Positions 35,621-46,965 of a stretch of 64,000 bases of DNA are shown here, one piece after another. The DNA lies in the NCBI RefSeq assembly GCF_030272615.1, contig NC_081410.1:289415957-289479956 (forward strand), written 5' to 3'. Each line of letters opens with the position of its first letter. The stretch's first letter is position 1. The stretch is from Cryptomeria japonica (lineage: Eukaryota; Streptophyta; Pinopsida; Cupressales; Cupressaceae). Both the position numbers and the translations under genes were made by a program. The notes below the pieces were generated by a model. It was not told the DNA's origin. It saw only the letters and a list, made by a program, of their open reading frames with translations, and ran no database searches.

Positions 35621-36991
35621 TCGTCTTGCCTAACAATAAGAAAACTAATATGCCATATTCGCTAACTGTGGTTCTTCTTCTTCTAATAATGCAGATGAAG
35701 CATGGAACAATTATCGTCTTCCCATTTGGAGGAAGGGAGGTTGGTCGGTGCACATTACAAGGTCCCTCAGCCACGGGATACAAAAGGAAGCCTGCTCCCC
35801 GGCCCTATTACTGCGTCATATGTTGGTTATCTTTTCATTTTTTTACGAAAGCTCATTTTTATCCCAAAATTATCAAACTCCCCTACTTATTCATATTATT
35901 TTCTTGTCTGCAGATATATATGTCAACTAGAAAATGCAGATTTACCAGAATCCCGACCGTGAAGCATACTTGGATAATAAGTAACAGACGTTGGCAGAAT
36001 CCATCAAGTTCCTACAAGCTATCCGACCAATCTAATTGAATTGCCGTGGAGGAGATTTGAATGCAATATAATATTGCTCAAGATAGTTATCTGCAAATAA
36101 ACTTGAAATCAAAAGTTCAAAGGATAGTGTTTCCCACTTAAATGCCAACCAATTAAGCATACTCATAAAATCAGTAAATGTGACATATCTGTGAAATACC
36201 TAAGTAGCATCAAAGCAATCAAATCCTATAATCATGCTCTAGAAGAACGTTTCACGACAAATAGAAGAAAGACCGACATACATTATCTACAATTGAACTC
36301 TTACTTCAAATTACAGAAACTTCAGTTACTTTGATTTTGTATATGCGATATTCAAATTACACTGAATGCCCTGCTATGTTTGTTCGGATGTGTGAAGTCC
36401 AACCGTCAAACCTTTCATCTCCCCTGTTTTGGATTTTCATTTCTCAGCCTTTTCGTCTCCTTTTGGTTGCGAAAAGTTTTGGACGCTTCCTTTTTCCTTT
36501 TATGAGTCCCATAAAATGGGCGATGGGCGTTTAATCTAGGTGTGAATAAATTAGTACCAATCAGAAATACTGGCTATGCTGTACAGTGTTGACGTATTGC
36601 TGCAATTAATAAAACAGGTGTTTTTTCCATGAATGTAGTCGAACTGGTGAACCAAGTAATTTGCTGTCTCCATATTCTGATATTCTCTGTGTTATTATTT
36701 ATCTGCTCTATTTTTCTTAACAATGTTGTTACATAGCACACCTTGCCTATATCTCTGTGATTCAAAATTTGATTTTAGAGAATAGTTAAAAGGGTATAAA
36801 GGTAATTTATTGTCACTGCCAATCAAAAAATCGATTTGATGTATGAGACCCTGCTTCCACAGATTCCACAAGGCAATTATTTTTCCAGTTAGGAAAGTTA
36901 CAACTTCTAAGAAAAAATAATTACAAATATTCCCTGGCTATCCATGCACGGCCAATATTATGCACACATTTGTTGCTTATTTCACTTAGCA
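35621..36991. other. Intergenic sequence downstream of the PPR gene
   Basis: Several short open frames (for example around 35626-36039) look like possible exons because of TGCAG acceptors at about 35695 and 35914, but no family is recognised. The rest of the interval is AT-rich with no supported feature. Confidence 0.4.
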
Positions 36992-39256
36992 TCACCAATA
37001 ATTACCACACGAGCAATCTCCGTCCTTGAAATGATGGAATCGATTGGCATCCCTAAGAATGACCTCGCGTTTCTCCATTTTGGAAATAAACTTAATAACC
37101 ATATGGCAATCACCACAGATACGGATGTTCTTCACAACCTGAATAGTTGTACTAGGAGATGTACTGATAAGCCCAAATGCAATTGCCAATTTCTCACTAT
37201 GGTAGCGGAGAGCGTGTGGCTTCTGCTCCTCCTCCACATCATGCAGAACAAAGTTTGTGTCAGGCACAAAACCTGCTTCATTCAGTTGCCCAGCCAAACT
37301 CTCCAACCTGGCATATATATCCTGTGTCTGTGGATGTGACCTGTCTCCTGCTAGGAAACTATGAACTTTGTCCTTGATCACAATCCAACTACGTCCTGGT
37401 GTCTTCTTTAATTTCCTATCTTTCATTGTTTCCCTTACCTTTTCCTTGTCATCCCACCTGCCAGTTGCTGCATACATATTTGACAGCAGCACATAATTTG
37501 TAGAGTTGTCAGAGTCCAACTCAAAGAGATGTTCGGCTGCATATTGCCCAAGCGTTATATTCTTATGCATTGTACAGCTACCAAGTAAAGATCCCCATAT
37601 AGCAGCATCAGGCTTTATTGGCATTTTGCCAATAAAAACCAATGCATCATCCAGGCGTCCCAAACGACCAAGAAGATCAACCATGCAGCAGAAGTGTTGT
37701 GCGTGTGGCGTGATGCCATAATGTTGATCCATGCAAGCAAAGTATTGCCAGCCATTATCAGCCAGGCCTGCATGGCAGCATGCAGAGAGAATAGCTACAA
37801 AACTTACATGGTTTAGTTTTGTGCCCGAAGATTGCATTTGTTCAAAGAGATGGATGGCCTCCTTGCCACATCCGTGCATGGCGTACCCTAGAATCATTGC
37901 ATTCCAAACAACCACATTTGGTTCTTGAATCGTGTCAAACACTTCGCGTGCATCAGTTATGCTACCACATTTGGCATACATATCAACAAGGCCACTCCCC
38001 ACAAAAACATCAGAGTGGCATCCCCTTCTAATGATTTCTCCATGGAGTTTCTTCCCATTTTGCAGGGTTGCCAAGTTGGCATAAGCTGGGAGAACACCAG
38101 CAAAAGTGATCACATTGGGAGTAATGCCTGTCCGCTTCATTTCCCCAAAGAGCTTCAAAGCCTCATCAAAACGTCCATTCTGCACACATCCTGCTATCAT
38201 AGCACTCCACGCTACGACATCTCTTCCACTTGCTGGCATTTTCTCGAACAGCTTGAGAGCCTCGTTAATAAAGCTATTATGGGCATATACTGCAATCATT
38301 GTAGTCCATGATATCACATTTTGTTCTGGCATTTCTTCGAATAGTTTGAGAGCCTCCTTTACGCAACCATTTTGTCCAAAAACCCCAACCATCATATTCC
38401 AAGAAACCAAATCTCTAAATGGCATTTTTTCAAAGAGCTTCATACCCTCGTTTACTTTACCATTCTGTGCATATCCTGCGATCATAGCAGTCCAGGAGAC
38501 TACATTCCGTTGAGGAATTTTGTCAAACACATGGCGCGCATCCTCGATTCTGCCAAATTTCGAGTACATATCCACAAGGGAAGTAGCCACAAAGACATTA
38601 GATTCAACCTTAGCCTCAATTATGTGTTGATGAAGCATTTGGAGAACACGGTAGGAGTTGGATGCAGGAACAAGACTCGCAAACGTGTACTTGTCGGCCT
38701 GAATACCTCTCCTTTGCATTTCATCATACAATTGCAATGCCTGCTCACAAAACCCGCGCTTGGCATATGCAGAGATGATTATAGTCCATGAAACCGAACT
38801 TGTTTGAGACATTTTGTCAAAAAGTGTTCGCGCGTCTGCAACACTCCCACACTTGGCATAGAAGCTGAGCAGCTTGTTTCCAACATAACCTCTTGTTTCT
38901 ATTTCCATGCCCGCCTCTCTGATCATGGCATGAACTAACTTGCCTACTTCCAGAGCATTCTTATTCCTACACGCTGTCAAAAGGCAAGAAAATATATCGC
39001 AATCCACACCACTCTCTTGCTTCATCATCACATGTACTAAATTGATAGCATCCTTCAGTCGCCCCTGTTTGCAGAGTTTTAGCACAACAACCTTGTTGTT
39101 ATTGCTATTGCTAATTCCAAAGGAATACTCCTTTGCTGTCTCAACGTAAGAGCTGAAATGAGGGTGCAAATTGCGACATTGGAGTTGGAATGCTATCGCA
39201 GGCCGAGAAAATGCAACTAGTTTCTTCATCATTTTCTTAGGCTTCGGTGCTAACAT
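36992..39256 (-). CDS. PPR protein, DYW class (754 aa), probable organelle RNA editing factor
   Basis: Pentatricopeptide repeat proteins bind organelle RNA one base per repeat; DYW-class members edit C to U. This intronless ORF starts at ATG 39254-39256. Its basic, Ser/Arg-containing N-terminus (KPKKMMKKLVAFSRP) is suited to mitochondrial or plastid import. Residues ~60-555 hold a PLS-type repeat series with a run of short S repeats in the middle (VVSWTAMIAGYAQNG, LVSWNMMVGVFGQNG, VISWTTMIAVYAHNS). The E region (PGRSWIVIKDKVHSF) leads into the DYW deaminase: HSE at 686-688, CGDCH at 714-718 and CSC near 748-750, i.e. the zinc ligands are intact. The last three residues are NYW instead of DYW. 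No stop or frameshift is present, unlike all neighbours, indicating selection. RNA target unknown. Confidence 0.95.
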   Translation of the reverse strand: MLAPKPKKMMKKLVAFSRPAIAFQLQCRNLHPHFSSYVETAKEYSFGISNSNNNKVVVLKLCKQGRLKDAINLVHVMMKQESGVDCDIFSCLLTACRNKNALEVGKLVHAMIREAGMEIETRGYVGNKLLSFYAKCGSVADARTLFDKMSQTSSVSWTIIISAYAKRGFCEQALQLYDEMQRRGIQADKYTFASLVPASNSYRVLQMLHQHIIEAKVESNVFVATSLVDMYSKFGRIEDARHVFDKIPQRNVVSWTAMIAGYAQNGKVNEGMKLFEKMPFRDLVSWNMMVGVFGQNGCVKEALKLFEEMPEQNVISWTTMIAVYAHNSFINEALKLFEKMPASGRDVVAWSAMIAGCVQNGRFDEALKLFGEMKRTGITPNVITFAGVLPAYANLATLQNGKKLHGEIIRRGCHSDVFVGSGLVDMYAKCGSITDAREVFDTIQEPNVVVWNAMILGYAMHGCGKEAIHLFEQMQSSGTKLNHVSFVAILSACCHAGLADNGWQYFACMDQHYGITPHAQHFCCMVDLLGRLGRLDDALVFIGKMPIKPDAAIWGSLLGSCTMHKNITLGQYAAEHLFELDSDNSTNYVLLSNMYAATGRWDDKEKVRETMKDRKLKKTPGRSWIVIKDKVHSFLAGDRSHPQTQDIYARLESLAGQLNEAGFVPDTNFVLHDVEEEQKPHALRYHSEKLAIAFGLISTSPSTTIQVVKNIRICGDCHMVIKFISKMEKREVILRDANRFHHFKDGDCSCGNYW

Positions 39257-39547
39257 CTTTGCTTTGCATGAAGCTGAGGCGGTATTCCCATTGAGGGAAG
39301 AGGGAAGGTACCATTAATTTCCTTCCACAATATGGAGGTTACAAAAAAAAAACGAGTGTTACATTCATTTGTTGTCACAGTACTTGTCGGCAGCAAAACC
39401 CAAATTTGAGTTAAAACAAGGCACGCATTTGTTCATTCGAATTCAACTGTCCACCATCTCAAGAGTTTTTGCATTTGGTTCACCGACTCAAAAAGGGCTT
39501 CAGGCTCATGCTCCTCCCTCAGAATAGCAATGTCCAAACATCATAAA

Positions 39548-39557
39548 ACCTTTTTAT
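39548..39557 (-). promoter_or_regulatory. Candidate TATA box of the PPR gene
   Basis: TATAAAAAGG on the minus strand, about 290 bp upstream of the PPR start codon. A good match to a plant TATA box, but no transcript evidence is available and the spacing implies a 5' leader of about 260 bases. Confidence 0.35.
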
Positions 39558-39675
39558 ATGCGCTCACAGTTCCCTCAAACACACTTTCACCGCGGCAGTC
39601 CAACATACTGGAGGAATAGGTACATGGATGTAGCAATTATTGTTGTTCCTCGCTTAATCGTTAAATGTGACCACC

Positions 39676-39790
39676 TCTCATTCGGCAGTAGCTATTCGGG
39701 CTCCAAATCCGCATGCCCAGGCTCCATGATGCCGGATCCAAAATCGCATGCTATACCCTGATGCCATGAAACCCACGTTTTGGAACCCAT
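39676..39790 (+). repeat. Dispersed repeat, subfamily 1, copy 3, left part
   Basis: Words GTAGCTATTCGGGCTCCAAA, CAAAATCGCATGC and GGAACCCAT occur in the same order as in the copy at 32560-32775. The repeat then stops at the LTR and resumes at 51925. It is thus split by the retrotransposon array. It lies about 420 bp upstream of the PPR gene start, on the promoter side. Confidence 0.8.
39786..39790. other. Target-site duplication, left copy (CCCAT)
   Basis: CCCAT directly precedes the first LTR. The right copy after the third LTR is CCCAC (51925-51929). One mismatch; uninterrupted relatives of the host repeat have CCCAC at this place, so the left copy carries the change. Confidence 0.7.
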
Positions 39791-40306
39791 TGATCAGAAG
39801 CAAATCTGAAACAGTGGAAAAATATTTTTATATTTTTTTTCAGTTTTTCTAGACGTTAGTAATTGATATTTTTGAAGGCCTTCAGGGCATTTTTAGCACT
39901 TGAAAGTTTGGCATATCCTTTAGAATGTTGCCGAAGGCAGGGTCTTTCAGGACTTCGCCTCCAACTCTTGGAGACCTTTCCAACGAGTTAAACGACTCGT
40001 AATTTTGAGTCATGTGCAGAAAGTTATGCCTAGTTAAAGTTAGGACAAAATTTTATATAATTTTTTGAAATTTTCATAATTTTAGATTTTATTATGAATA
40101 AACAAGATGTGACTGTTGGGTTTCAATTCTCAAGGAGTTGTTGGTGACCCTTGGAATCCCTTAGACTGATATATGTTGGATTTTTGAATTGAATAGAACA
40201 CTTTTTAGCTTGCTTCAATTCTATGCTTTCTTGTTCATGTAAACAAAATTTACAATACCGCAGGTTCTCAGTCAAGTGTTGTCATCCGAATCCATAATTT
40301 GGATAA
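39791..40306 (+). repeat. LTR 1 of tandem gypsy array (516 bp)
   Basis: Starts TGATCAGAAGCAAATCTG, ends CATAATTTGGATAA. The terminal CA seen in LTR 2 and LTR 3 has become AA here. The PBS follows one base later. Alignable by eye over its full length to 46329-46845 and 51410-51924. Confidence 0.95.
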
Positions 40307-40307
40307 G

Positions 40308-40319
40308 TGGTATTAGAGC
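40308..40319 (+). promoter_or_regulatory. Primer binding site, element A
   Basis: TGGTATTAGAGC, one mismatch from the initiator-Met-tRNA complement TGGTATCAGAGC widely used by plant LTR elements. Confidence 0.8.
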
Positions 40320-42955
40320 AAGTTCGCTCATGTATGTCACATCACACACGATCAACATATCAAAGATTAGGGTTGGAAACAAGGAATCCTTCAGACTACC
40401 TTCCTTTGAGATGCACACGATCGCAGATGGCTAGGTTGCAGACTGGCGGTGACATTAAAGCATTGGTTGCAGATGCACTAACAAAACAACATGAAGAAAT
40501 AATGGAGCAGTTCAAGCAAATGCTGGAAAGTCGTGGGTCACAAGCAAACCCACCATTCACAAGGCATACGCCATTCAAGGTGCAAGTGAATTTCGATATA
40601 CCCACATTTCAAGGAAAGATTGATGCAGATGTTGTTGATGATTGGGTTTCAAAATTAAAAAGGTATTTCTTTGTCAATCAGTTCTCAGATGAAGAGAAAA
40701 TAACTTTCGTGCTCCTCAAAGTTGAAAATCATGTGAAAGATTTGTGGGAAGCAAAGTTAGCATCCAAGGCAACAGAAAATGGCAGTACTTTTATTTTTTT
40801 ATCAAAAACCCACATGGGGAGAATTCATGGAGCACATAAAGGAGGAATATTTTTCTATTGATACATATGAATAGAAATATATGCAGTGACAATTGCTTCG
40901 ATAGAAGAAAGACCAAACTGTTCAGGAATATACTAATATGTTTCATGCCTTAGCAGCAAAGCTTGGTATCAAAGATTGTGAGAAGCACCAAGTTTTGAAA
41001 TATCAGAGTGGACTTCATAGGTATATCCAAACTGAAATGGAATTTCTGAACATAGAACTTTACCTAGTGCATATAAATTTGCTATAGAAATTGAGGAGAA
41101 ACTCAAACAGAAAGGAAGGAGGGATAACTTCACAAACAACAGATGGAAGGGTGACGGTGGCAAAACTACATGGAAACAAACCTCTAAGGAACCCTCTCCC
41201 AATTCACCAACAAAAAAGACATGGAGCATGAAGAAGACACAAGAGAACGGTATGTAGTGTGAATTCCATAAGAGTCCCTCTCATAACACAAAAAATTGCA
41301 AAACAATAAAAAAATTAATGATGGAGACACATGACGACAAGGCAGAACCTAAGGTGGCGGAAACTTGCATAGAAGAAAGTCATGAACGGGTCATTGAGGT
41401 GGATCCATATGCAACGGTAGCTACTACAAAAATATTGCCTCGGGAGGATGAGGAGATATTGTTCCATTCACAGATGTGGGTCGGAGGAAAAGCCCTGCAC
41501 TTTATTGTTGATAGTAGAAGTCAAAAGAACTTAATATCAGCGAAGACTGTGAAGAGACTGAATTTGAAAAAAACAACCCACCTGCAACCCTATTCAATGG
41601 GATGGGTAAGTCAAGGGAGAGATATCCAGGTGCACCAGCGATGTCGCCTTTCATACTCCATAAAGCCTTTCAAAGATGAGGTAATCTGTGATGTGGCTCC
41701 TTTAGATGTTTGTGATGTTCTGTTGGGACAACCATATATGTACCAGCGACATGGTGTTTATGAGTCCAAGCCTCGCAGCATGACAATCAACTTAGGTGAG
41801 CAGAAATACAGAATACTAGAGGTAAGCCTTGCATACACTACCTCTTTGATTAGTGTCAAGCAATGTAAGAGGTTGGTTGCCAAAATGGGAACATTCATAT
41901 TATTGATGATTCGTTCTGAAGAAGAAATGAAATCAGTTTATAATTCTCATGCCATCACAAATGCCACAACACTGCAGAAAAGATCAATGGATCAAATTTT
42001 GATGAAATATGAAAATCTATTTAAGTTACCAACTGGTGTACCTACACACTGCCAAGTGAGACACACTATTGATTTGATACCACGAGCTCCATTACCTAAT
42101 GAGCCAATCTATTGTAGGTCAGTATTAGAGAATAATGAGATTAAGAGGCAAATACAAGAATTGATTGAGAAGGGACATTTTCGTCCAAGTGCATCACCCT
42201 GTGGTAGCCCCATTATTCTAACAAAGAAAAATGATGGAACCTAGAGACTTTGTATTGACTATAGGGCCTTGAATAAAATTTCAGTCAAAAATAGATATCC
42301 ACTCCCCCGGATAGATGACCTCTTGGACCAGCTTAGAGGGGCCCGATTCTTCACAAAAATTGATTTGAAATTAGGGTACCATCAAGTACCAATTGAATCA
42401 GCCGATGTGTGGAAGACAACTTTCAAATATAAAGAGGGATTGTTTGAATGGCTAGTGATGTCTTTTGGTCTAACAAATGCTCCAGCGACATTCATGAGAA
42501 AGATGAATGATATACTTAGACCATTCACTGATTCTTTCATGGTGGTATATCTTGATGACATACTCATCTTCAGCAAAACTTGAGAGGAACATTTACAACA
42601 TGTGAAAAAAATTCTCTCAACAATATAAGATCATGGGCTTTATGCAAACAAAGAAAAGTGCTCCTTCGGTATGCAGAGTATCAGATACTTAGGATATGTT
42701 ATTGACAGTGAGGGTGTCCATGTTGATCCGAAGAAGATACAAGTGATTAAGGACTGGCCGTCTCCTAGAAGTCTCATAGAGTTACGAAGTTTCCTTGGGT
42801 TGGCGAAATTTTATCACAGATTTGTGTTGGGATTTTCCCATGTGTCTTGGCCTCTAAATCAATCCTTGCGTGGTGGGGGGCACAAACAAAGTTTAAATGG
42901 ATAGGTGCTCAACAATAATCATTCGAGGGGCTAAAACGAAGGTTATGTTCTGCAC

Positions 42956-42960
42956 TAGTT
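42956..42960. other. Target-site duplication TAGTT, left copy
   Basis: TAGTT directly before the inserted LTR; repeated exactly at 44413-44417. Confidence 0.9.
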
Positions 42961-44412
42961 TGATGTAGGAGCACCCATGGTGTAAGGCAAATATATGGTC
43001 AAAGTCATCATTTGAAATATAATTGATATTTGAAGGTCATTTATAATCTATTTGAATCCATTTGGAATGATTTGTAAGGCTTGGAAGCCTAAAAATGTAA
43101 GCAAGTCCTGATTATGTCCTAGTTGTCCATATAGGCCCTTATAGGTCAAGATGGTCAAAATTGTATAAAAGGCCATGAGAAGGCTATCAAGTATGTAAAA
43201 GGTATTAAATAGATTATTTGGACATTTTTAAGGGGTTTTTACAATTTGGAGAGTCATTAGGAAAAAGTGTCAAAGTTGCAAGAAAATTGCAAAAGTGCAA
43301 CATTTGCAAAAATGTAAAAGTGCAAAAATTGCACATAAAGTTGTAAAAGGGAATATGAAGGGTCATAAAGGTAGTTGGATGGTTTATAAATACCAAAGAG
43401 TCTATAAATATGTTGTATTGGTTGAACCAAATTATTATTGGAAGAATAGAGAATGAGGATAAAGTTTTGGAACAAATTGGTGTGTTTAAAACTTGCATTT
43501 TGATTGGTGTTTTTGTGTTAAGTTGTTGTTTCCAAGCCTTGTACGACCATGTATGGCCTGGAAACCCTGTATATTTATAATGGTTAGATAGTGGAATGAA
43601 TCCTCTTTCTCATTCTTTTGGTTTGGTGCAGTTTAATGAATAAATGAATAAGTTATGAAAGTTTTGGTGAAAGTGGTTGTTTGCAGATTTGAGATTTCCT
43701 GAGAACAATCATGTTGCAGCATTTGGTATGGACTCATTGGGAATAATTATGACCTAAGATAGATGCATTGGAAGGATATATGAATCACCTTTTATTTCAT
43801 TTTGGTTTGAGTCATTTTTATGCACATTTGTGTAAGTTATGAAGATTTTGGTGAAAACTGTTTTTAAACTATCTTCAATGGAGTTGCAGACAAGGGTTTG
43901 TGATTATCTAATAATTTAACCATTTGAAAATTTAATGGCTTACATATTATGAAACTATATCCATAAATATTTCATGTTCTATTAGTTTGGAATCATTTGG
44001 TTTTGTTTTGTGAAAGATATTTGATTCCCTAGACGGATTGGGCATGCACATGTCTTATTTGGGGACAACAGAAATGGGTCTCGGTGAAAAGACCATAACT
44101 TTTAATCTAACTCTAACCATTGGATCTGGCTAAATTTGGGATATGTTGTTTGTAAGAAAGCTATTAAGGTTTTGACTGAAGGGATTGAGATTTTTATATC
44201 TAGTTAGATATTTATCTACCTCTGTGTACAAGTCTATCCAAAGGGACAACAAGTTGGCAAATTTGATACTTGGATCAAGTTTGTGTTTTCTTGATTGATT
44301 GATTATTGAAGTATGATGGAATATGCCTTTAATTAATTTTTATAATGGTAAAAATATAGATGGATTAGCATGATCCTAGAGTTGTGATTGGTTTTCATGA
44401 TGCTCTGCATCA
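42961..44412 (+). mobile_element. Solo LTR (1452 bp) inserted in element A
   Basis: Starts TGATGTAGGAGCA and ends CTCTGCATCA; the ends are imperfect inverted repeats with TG...CA termini. The insertion is flanked by the perfect 5-bp duplication TAGTT and is absent from the same place in element B (near 49500), where the coding sequence is continuous. No coding sequence inside. TATA-like TATAAATA is at about 43386 and AATGAATAAATGAATAAG near 43636, consistent with promoter and polyadenylation parts of an LTR. Orientation cannot be fixed without the parent element; the plus assignment rests on the TATA-like word. Confidence 0.85.
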
Positions 44413-44417
44413 TAGTT
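44413..44417. other. Target-site duplication TAGTT, right copy
   Basis: Exact repeat of 42956-42960; after it the RNase H coding sequence of element A resumes. Confidence 0.9.
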
Positions 44418-46328
44418 TTATTTCTTCCTGACCTGCAACAGTAATTTGAAATACAAACAGATGCATCAGAATATGCTCTAGGAGCAGTCGTCATGCAACA
44501 TGGTCATCTAGTTGCATATCACAGTCAAGACTTTTTCTAATACAGTGCATCGGTATGCCACTTACAACAAGGAACTATATGTTATTGTTCAAGCCTGTAA
44601 GCAGTGGAAACATTACATTTTGGGTAAGGAGACTGTCATCCACACAGATCATGAACCTCTTCAATTTTTGCAAACACAAGGGAAGTTGCAGAATGATCGA
44701 CATCAATGATGGTCAGCATATCTTCAACAATTTCACCTCAATATTCGCCACAAGAAGGGAAGCACTAACAAAGTAGTAGACTATTTGAGCAGGCCTCCAA
44801 TTGCAACCATAAGTATGGTTTTGAACTCATGTGGTCATCAAACTGAAGTTTGGGCTTGCTTGTATGAGAACGATGTTGAATTTGCAGATGTTTATAATCA
44901 ATTGATGAAGGGACATCAAGTGAATGACTTCTATTTGCAGGATGGAATGCTTTGTCACCTTGGCCAAATCTGTGTGCCCAATGTAGAATGCAAAAAGTCG
45001 ATATAGGAAGCTCATTATAGTAAGGTTGTTGGTCATCTTCATATAGGTAAGACTACTTCTATACTTTAGAGGTATTTCTACTGGCCAAAGTTGTGAAATG
45101 ATGTTATTTCATATATTCAAGCTTGTACCGCATGTGCTATTGCTAAGCCTGCCAATCGTAAACTTGGGATGTATTCACAACTTCCTGTTCCCGAAAAACC
45201 TTGGCATTCAGTTTCAATTGACTTTATGTCTGGTCTTCCTACCACTAAAAGAGGCCATGATTGTGTGTATGTTGTGGTAGATAGGTTCTAAAAAATGAGA
45301 GTAATAGTGGCATGTAAAAAAATAATTTCTGTAGAGGACACTGCAAAGCTCTTCTTTCAATACATTTGGGTTCATTTTGGTCTGCCGAATACCATTATCT
45401 CAGATAGGGACAACAGGTTACTTAGTAAGTTCTGGTCTACACTATGGGAAAAGATGGACACAAAATTAACAAAGTCTACTGCTTGCCACCCTCAAACAGA
45501 TGGCCAAATAGAGGTAGTGAATCAGATGATCATACACATCCTACGAATGTACCACTCAAAACATCCCCACACGTGGGATGAAAGTCTTCCATGTGTTCAA
45601 CATAGCTACAACAGGGCAATTCACAGTTCAACTGGCCATAGCCCATTTGAGGTTTGTCTTGGTTATCAGCCACTTGCACCCATGGATGTTGCCATACCAC
45701 TTATTCAACCTAATCTAATTCCATGTGTTGGTAAGGAGGAAGATAAGGCAGCCCAGTTCATTGATAGAATTCATCATCTGCAACAACAAGTTCATGAAAT
45801 CTTGGAGCACACCAATAAGAAATATAAGGAGAGACATGATGAGCATCGTACTCCTCATAATTTTCAAGTCGGGGACAAGGTGTGGTTGCATATCTAGAAG
45901 GAATGATTGCAGGGTGCCAATAGGAAGCTTCGTTGTCTTCGTTACGGGCCATACACAATCGTCAAGCAAGTTGGTGATAATACTTTTGAGCTTAATTTAC
46001 CTCCATTTTTCGGTCTTCATCCAGTCTTCAATGTGGAACTCTTGAAGCCATATTTTCCTCCACTATTAGATGTTGCAGATGTGGCATAAAAAATCTCCAC
46101 TACAGAATTGAATCCAAATGTAGGTACCCCATTCTAATGCGATTAGATTGTGGACACCGTGGTGAAAACACTCAAACAACAGTAGATTCATTTGTACAAA
46201 GTGGTTCGAGCAGGGCAGATTGCTCAACAAGGAAAGTGGTTTACCAGGGAGTAGCTTCAAGAACGTTTTCCTCATCAAATTCAGAGTGTTGATGCAATGG
46301 GGCCCATTGCTTTCCAAGGGGGAAGTAA

Positions 46329-46845
46329 TGGTCAGAAGCAAATCTGAAACAGTGGAAAAATATATATATATATATTTTTTAAGTTTTTCTAGACGTTAGT
46401 AATTGGCATTTTTGAAGGCGTTCGGGGCATTTTTAGCCCTTGAAACTTTGGCCTGTCCTTTTGAACATTGTCAAAGGCAATATTTTTTAGGACTTTGCCT
46501 CCAACTCTTGGAGACCTTTCCAACGAGTTAAACGGCTTGTAATTTTGATTCTTATGCAGAAAGTTATGCCTAGTTAAAGTTAGGACAAAATTTTATATAG
46601 TTTTTTGAAATTTTCATAATTTTAGATTTTATTATGAATAAACAAGATGTGACTATTGGGTTCCAATTCTCAGGAGTTGTTGGTGACCCTTGGAATCCCT
46701 TAGACTGATATATGTTGGATTTTCGAATTGAATAGAACACTTTTTGGCTTGCTTCAATTCTATGCTTTCTTGTTCATGTAAACAAAATTTACAATACCGC
46801 AGGTTCTCAGTCAAGTGTTGTCATCCAAATCCATAATTCGGATCA
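46329..46845 (+). repeat. LTR 2, shared by elements A and B (517 bp)
   Basis: Starts TGGTCAGAAGC (second A of the terminus changed to G), ends CATAATTCGGATCA. It serves as 3' LTR of A (preceded by the polypurine tract) and 5' LTR of B (followed by the PBS TGGTATTAGAGA at 46847-46858). Confidence 0.95.
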
Positions 46846-46965
46846 GTGGTATTAGAGAAAGTTTTCTCTTGTATTTCATATCAAATGCGATCAATATATC
46901 AAAGATTGGGGTTGGAAACAAGGAATCCTTCAGACTACCTTCTTTTGAGACACACACGATCGCAG

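Larger units (their letters stand above)
40427..46347 (+). pseudogene. Element A gag-pol, interrupted
   Basis: A single polyprotein frame is recognisable. Gag starts at ATG 40427 (MARLQTGGDIKAL), with capsid block VQVNFDIPTFQGKIDADVVD; two one-base insertions in T runs near 40798 and 40854 break it. A CX2HX4HX4C motif (CEFHKSPSHNTKNC) is at about 41258. The protease active site reads IVDSRSQKN (about 41505): the usual Gly after DS is Arg. RT has PASFM-like block NAPATFM and the intact YLDD (about 42548). The solo LTR then interrupts before RNase H (TDASEYALG, 44460). Integrase has VVVDR, SDRD and GQIEVVNQ. Stops include 42242-42244 (TAG), 42581-42583 (TGA), 44707-44709, 45094-45096, 45895-45897 and 45904-45906. 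The C-terminus runs into LTR 2. Confidence 0.85.
39791..46845 (+). mobile_element. Gypsy element A of the tandem array (LTR1-internal-LTR2)
   Basis: Internal region 40307-46328, of which 1457 bp are a later solo-LTR insertion plus duplication. Without it the internal region is 4565 bp, one base different from element B. Order gag, protease, RT, RNase H, integrase. The polypurine tract AAGGGGGAAG lies at 46316-46325 just before LTR 2. It shares LTR 2 with element B. Confidence 0.9.

Noticed and set aside
37506-38791. Plus-strand ORFs opposite the PPR gene
   Set aside because: Antisense shadows; the minus-strand frame is the one with conserved PPR and DYW motifs.
46329-46845. Two independent gypsy insertions sharing an LTR by chance
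   Set aside because: A single target duplication around the whole array and shared lesions in A and B favour one insertion and later unequal exchange.
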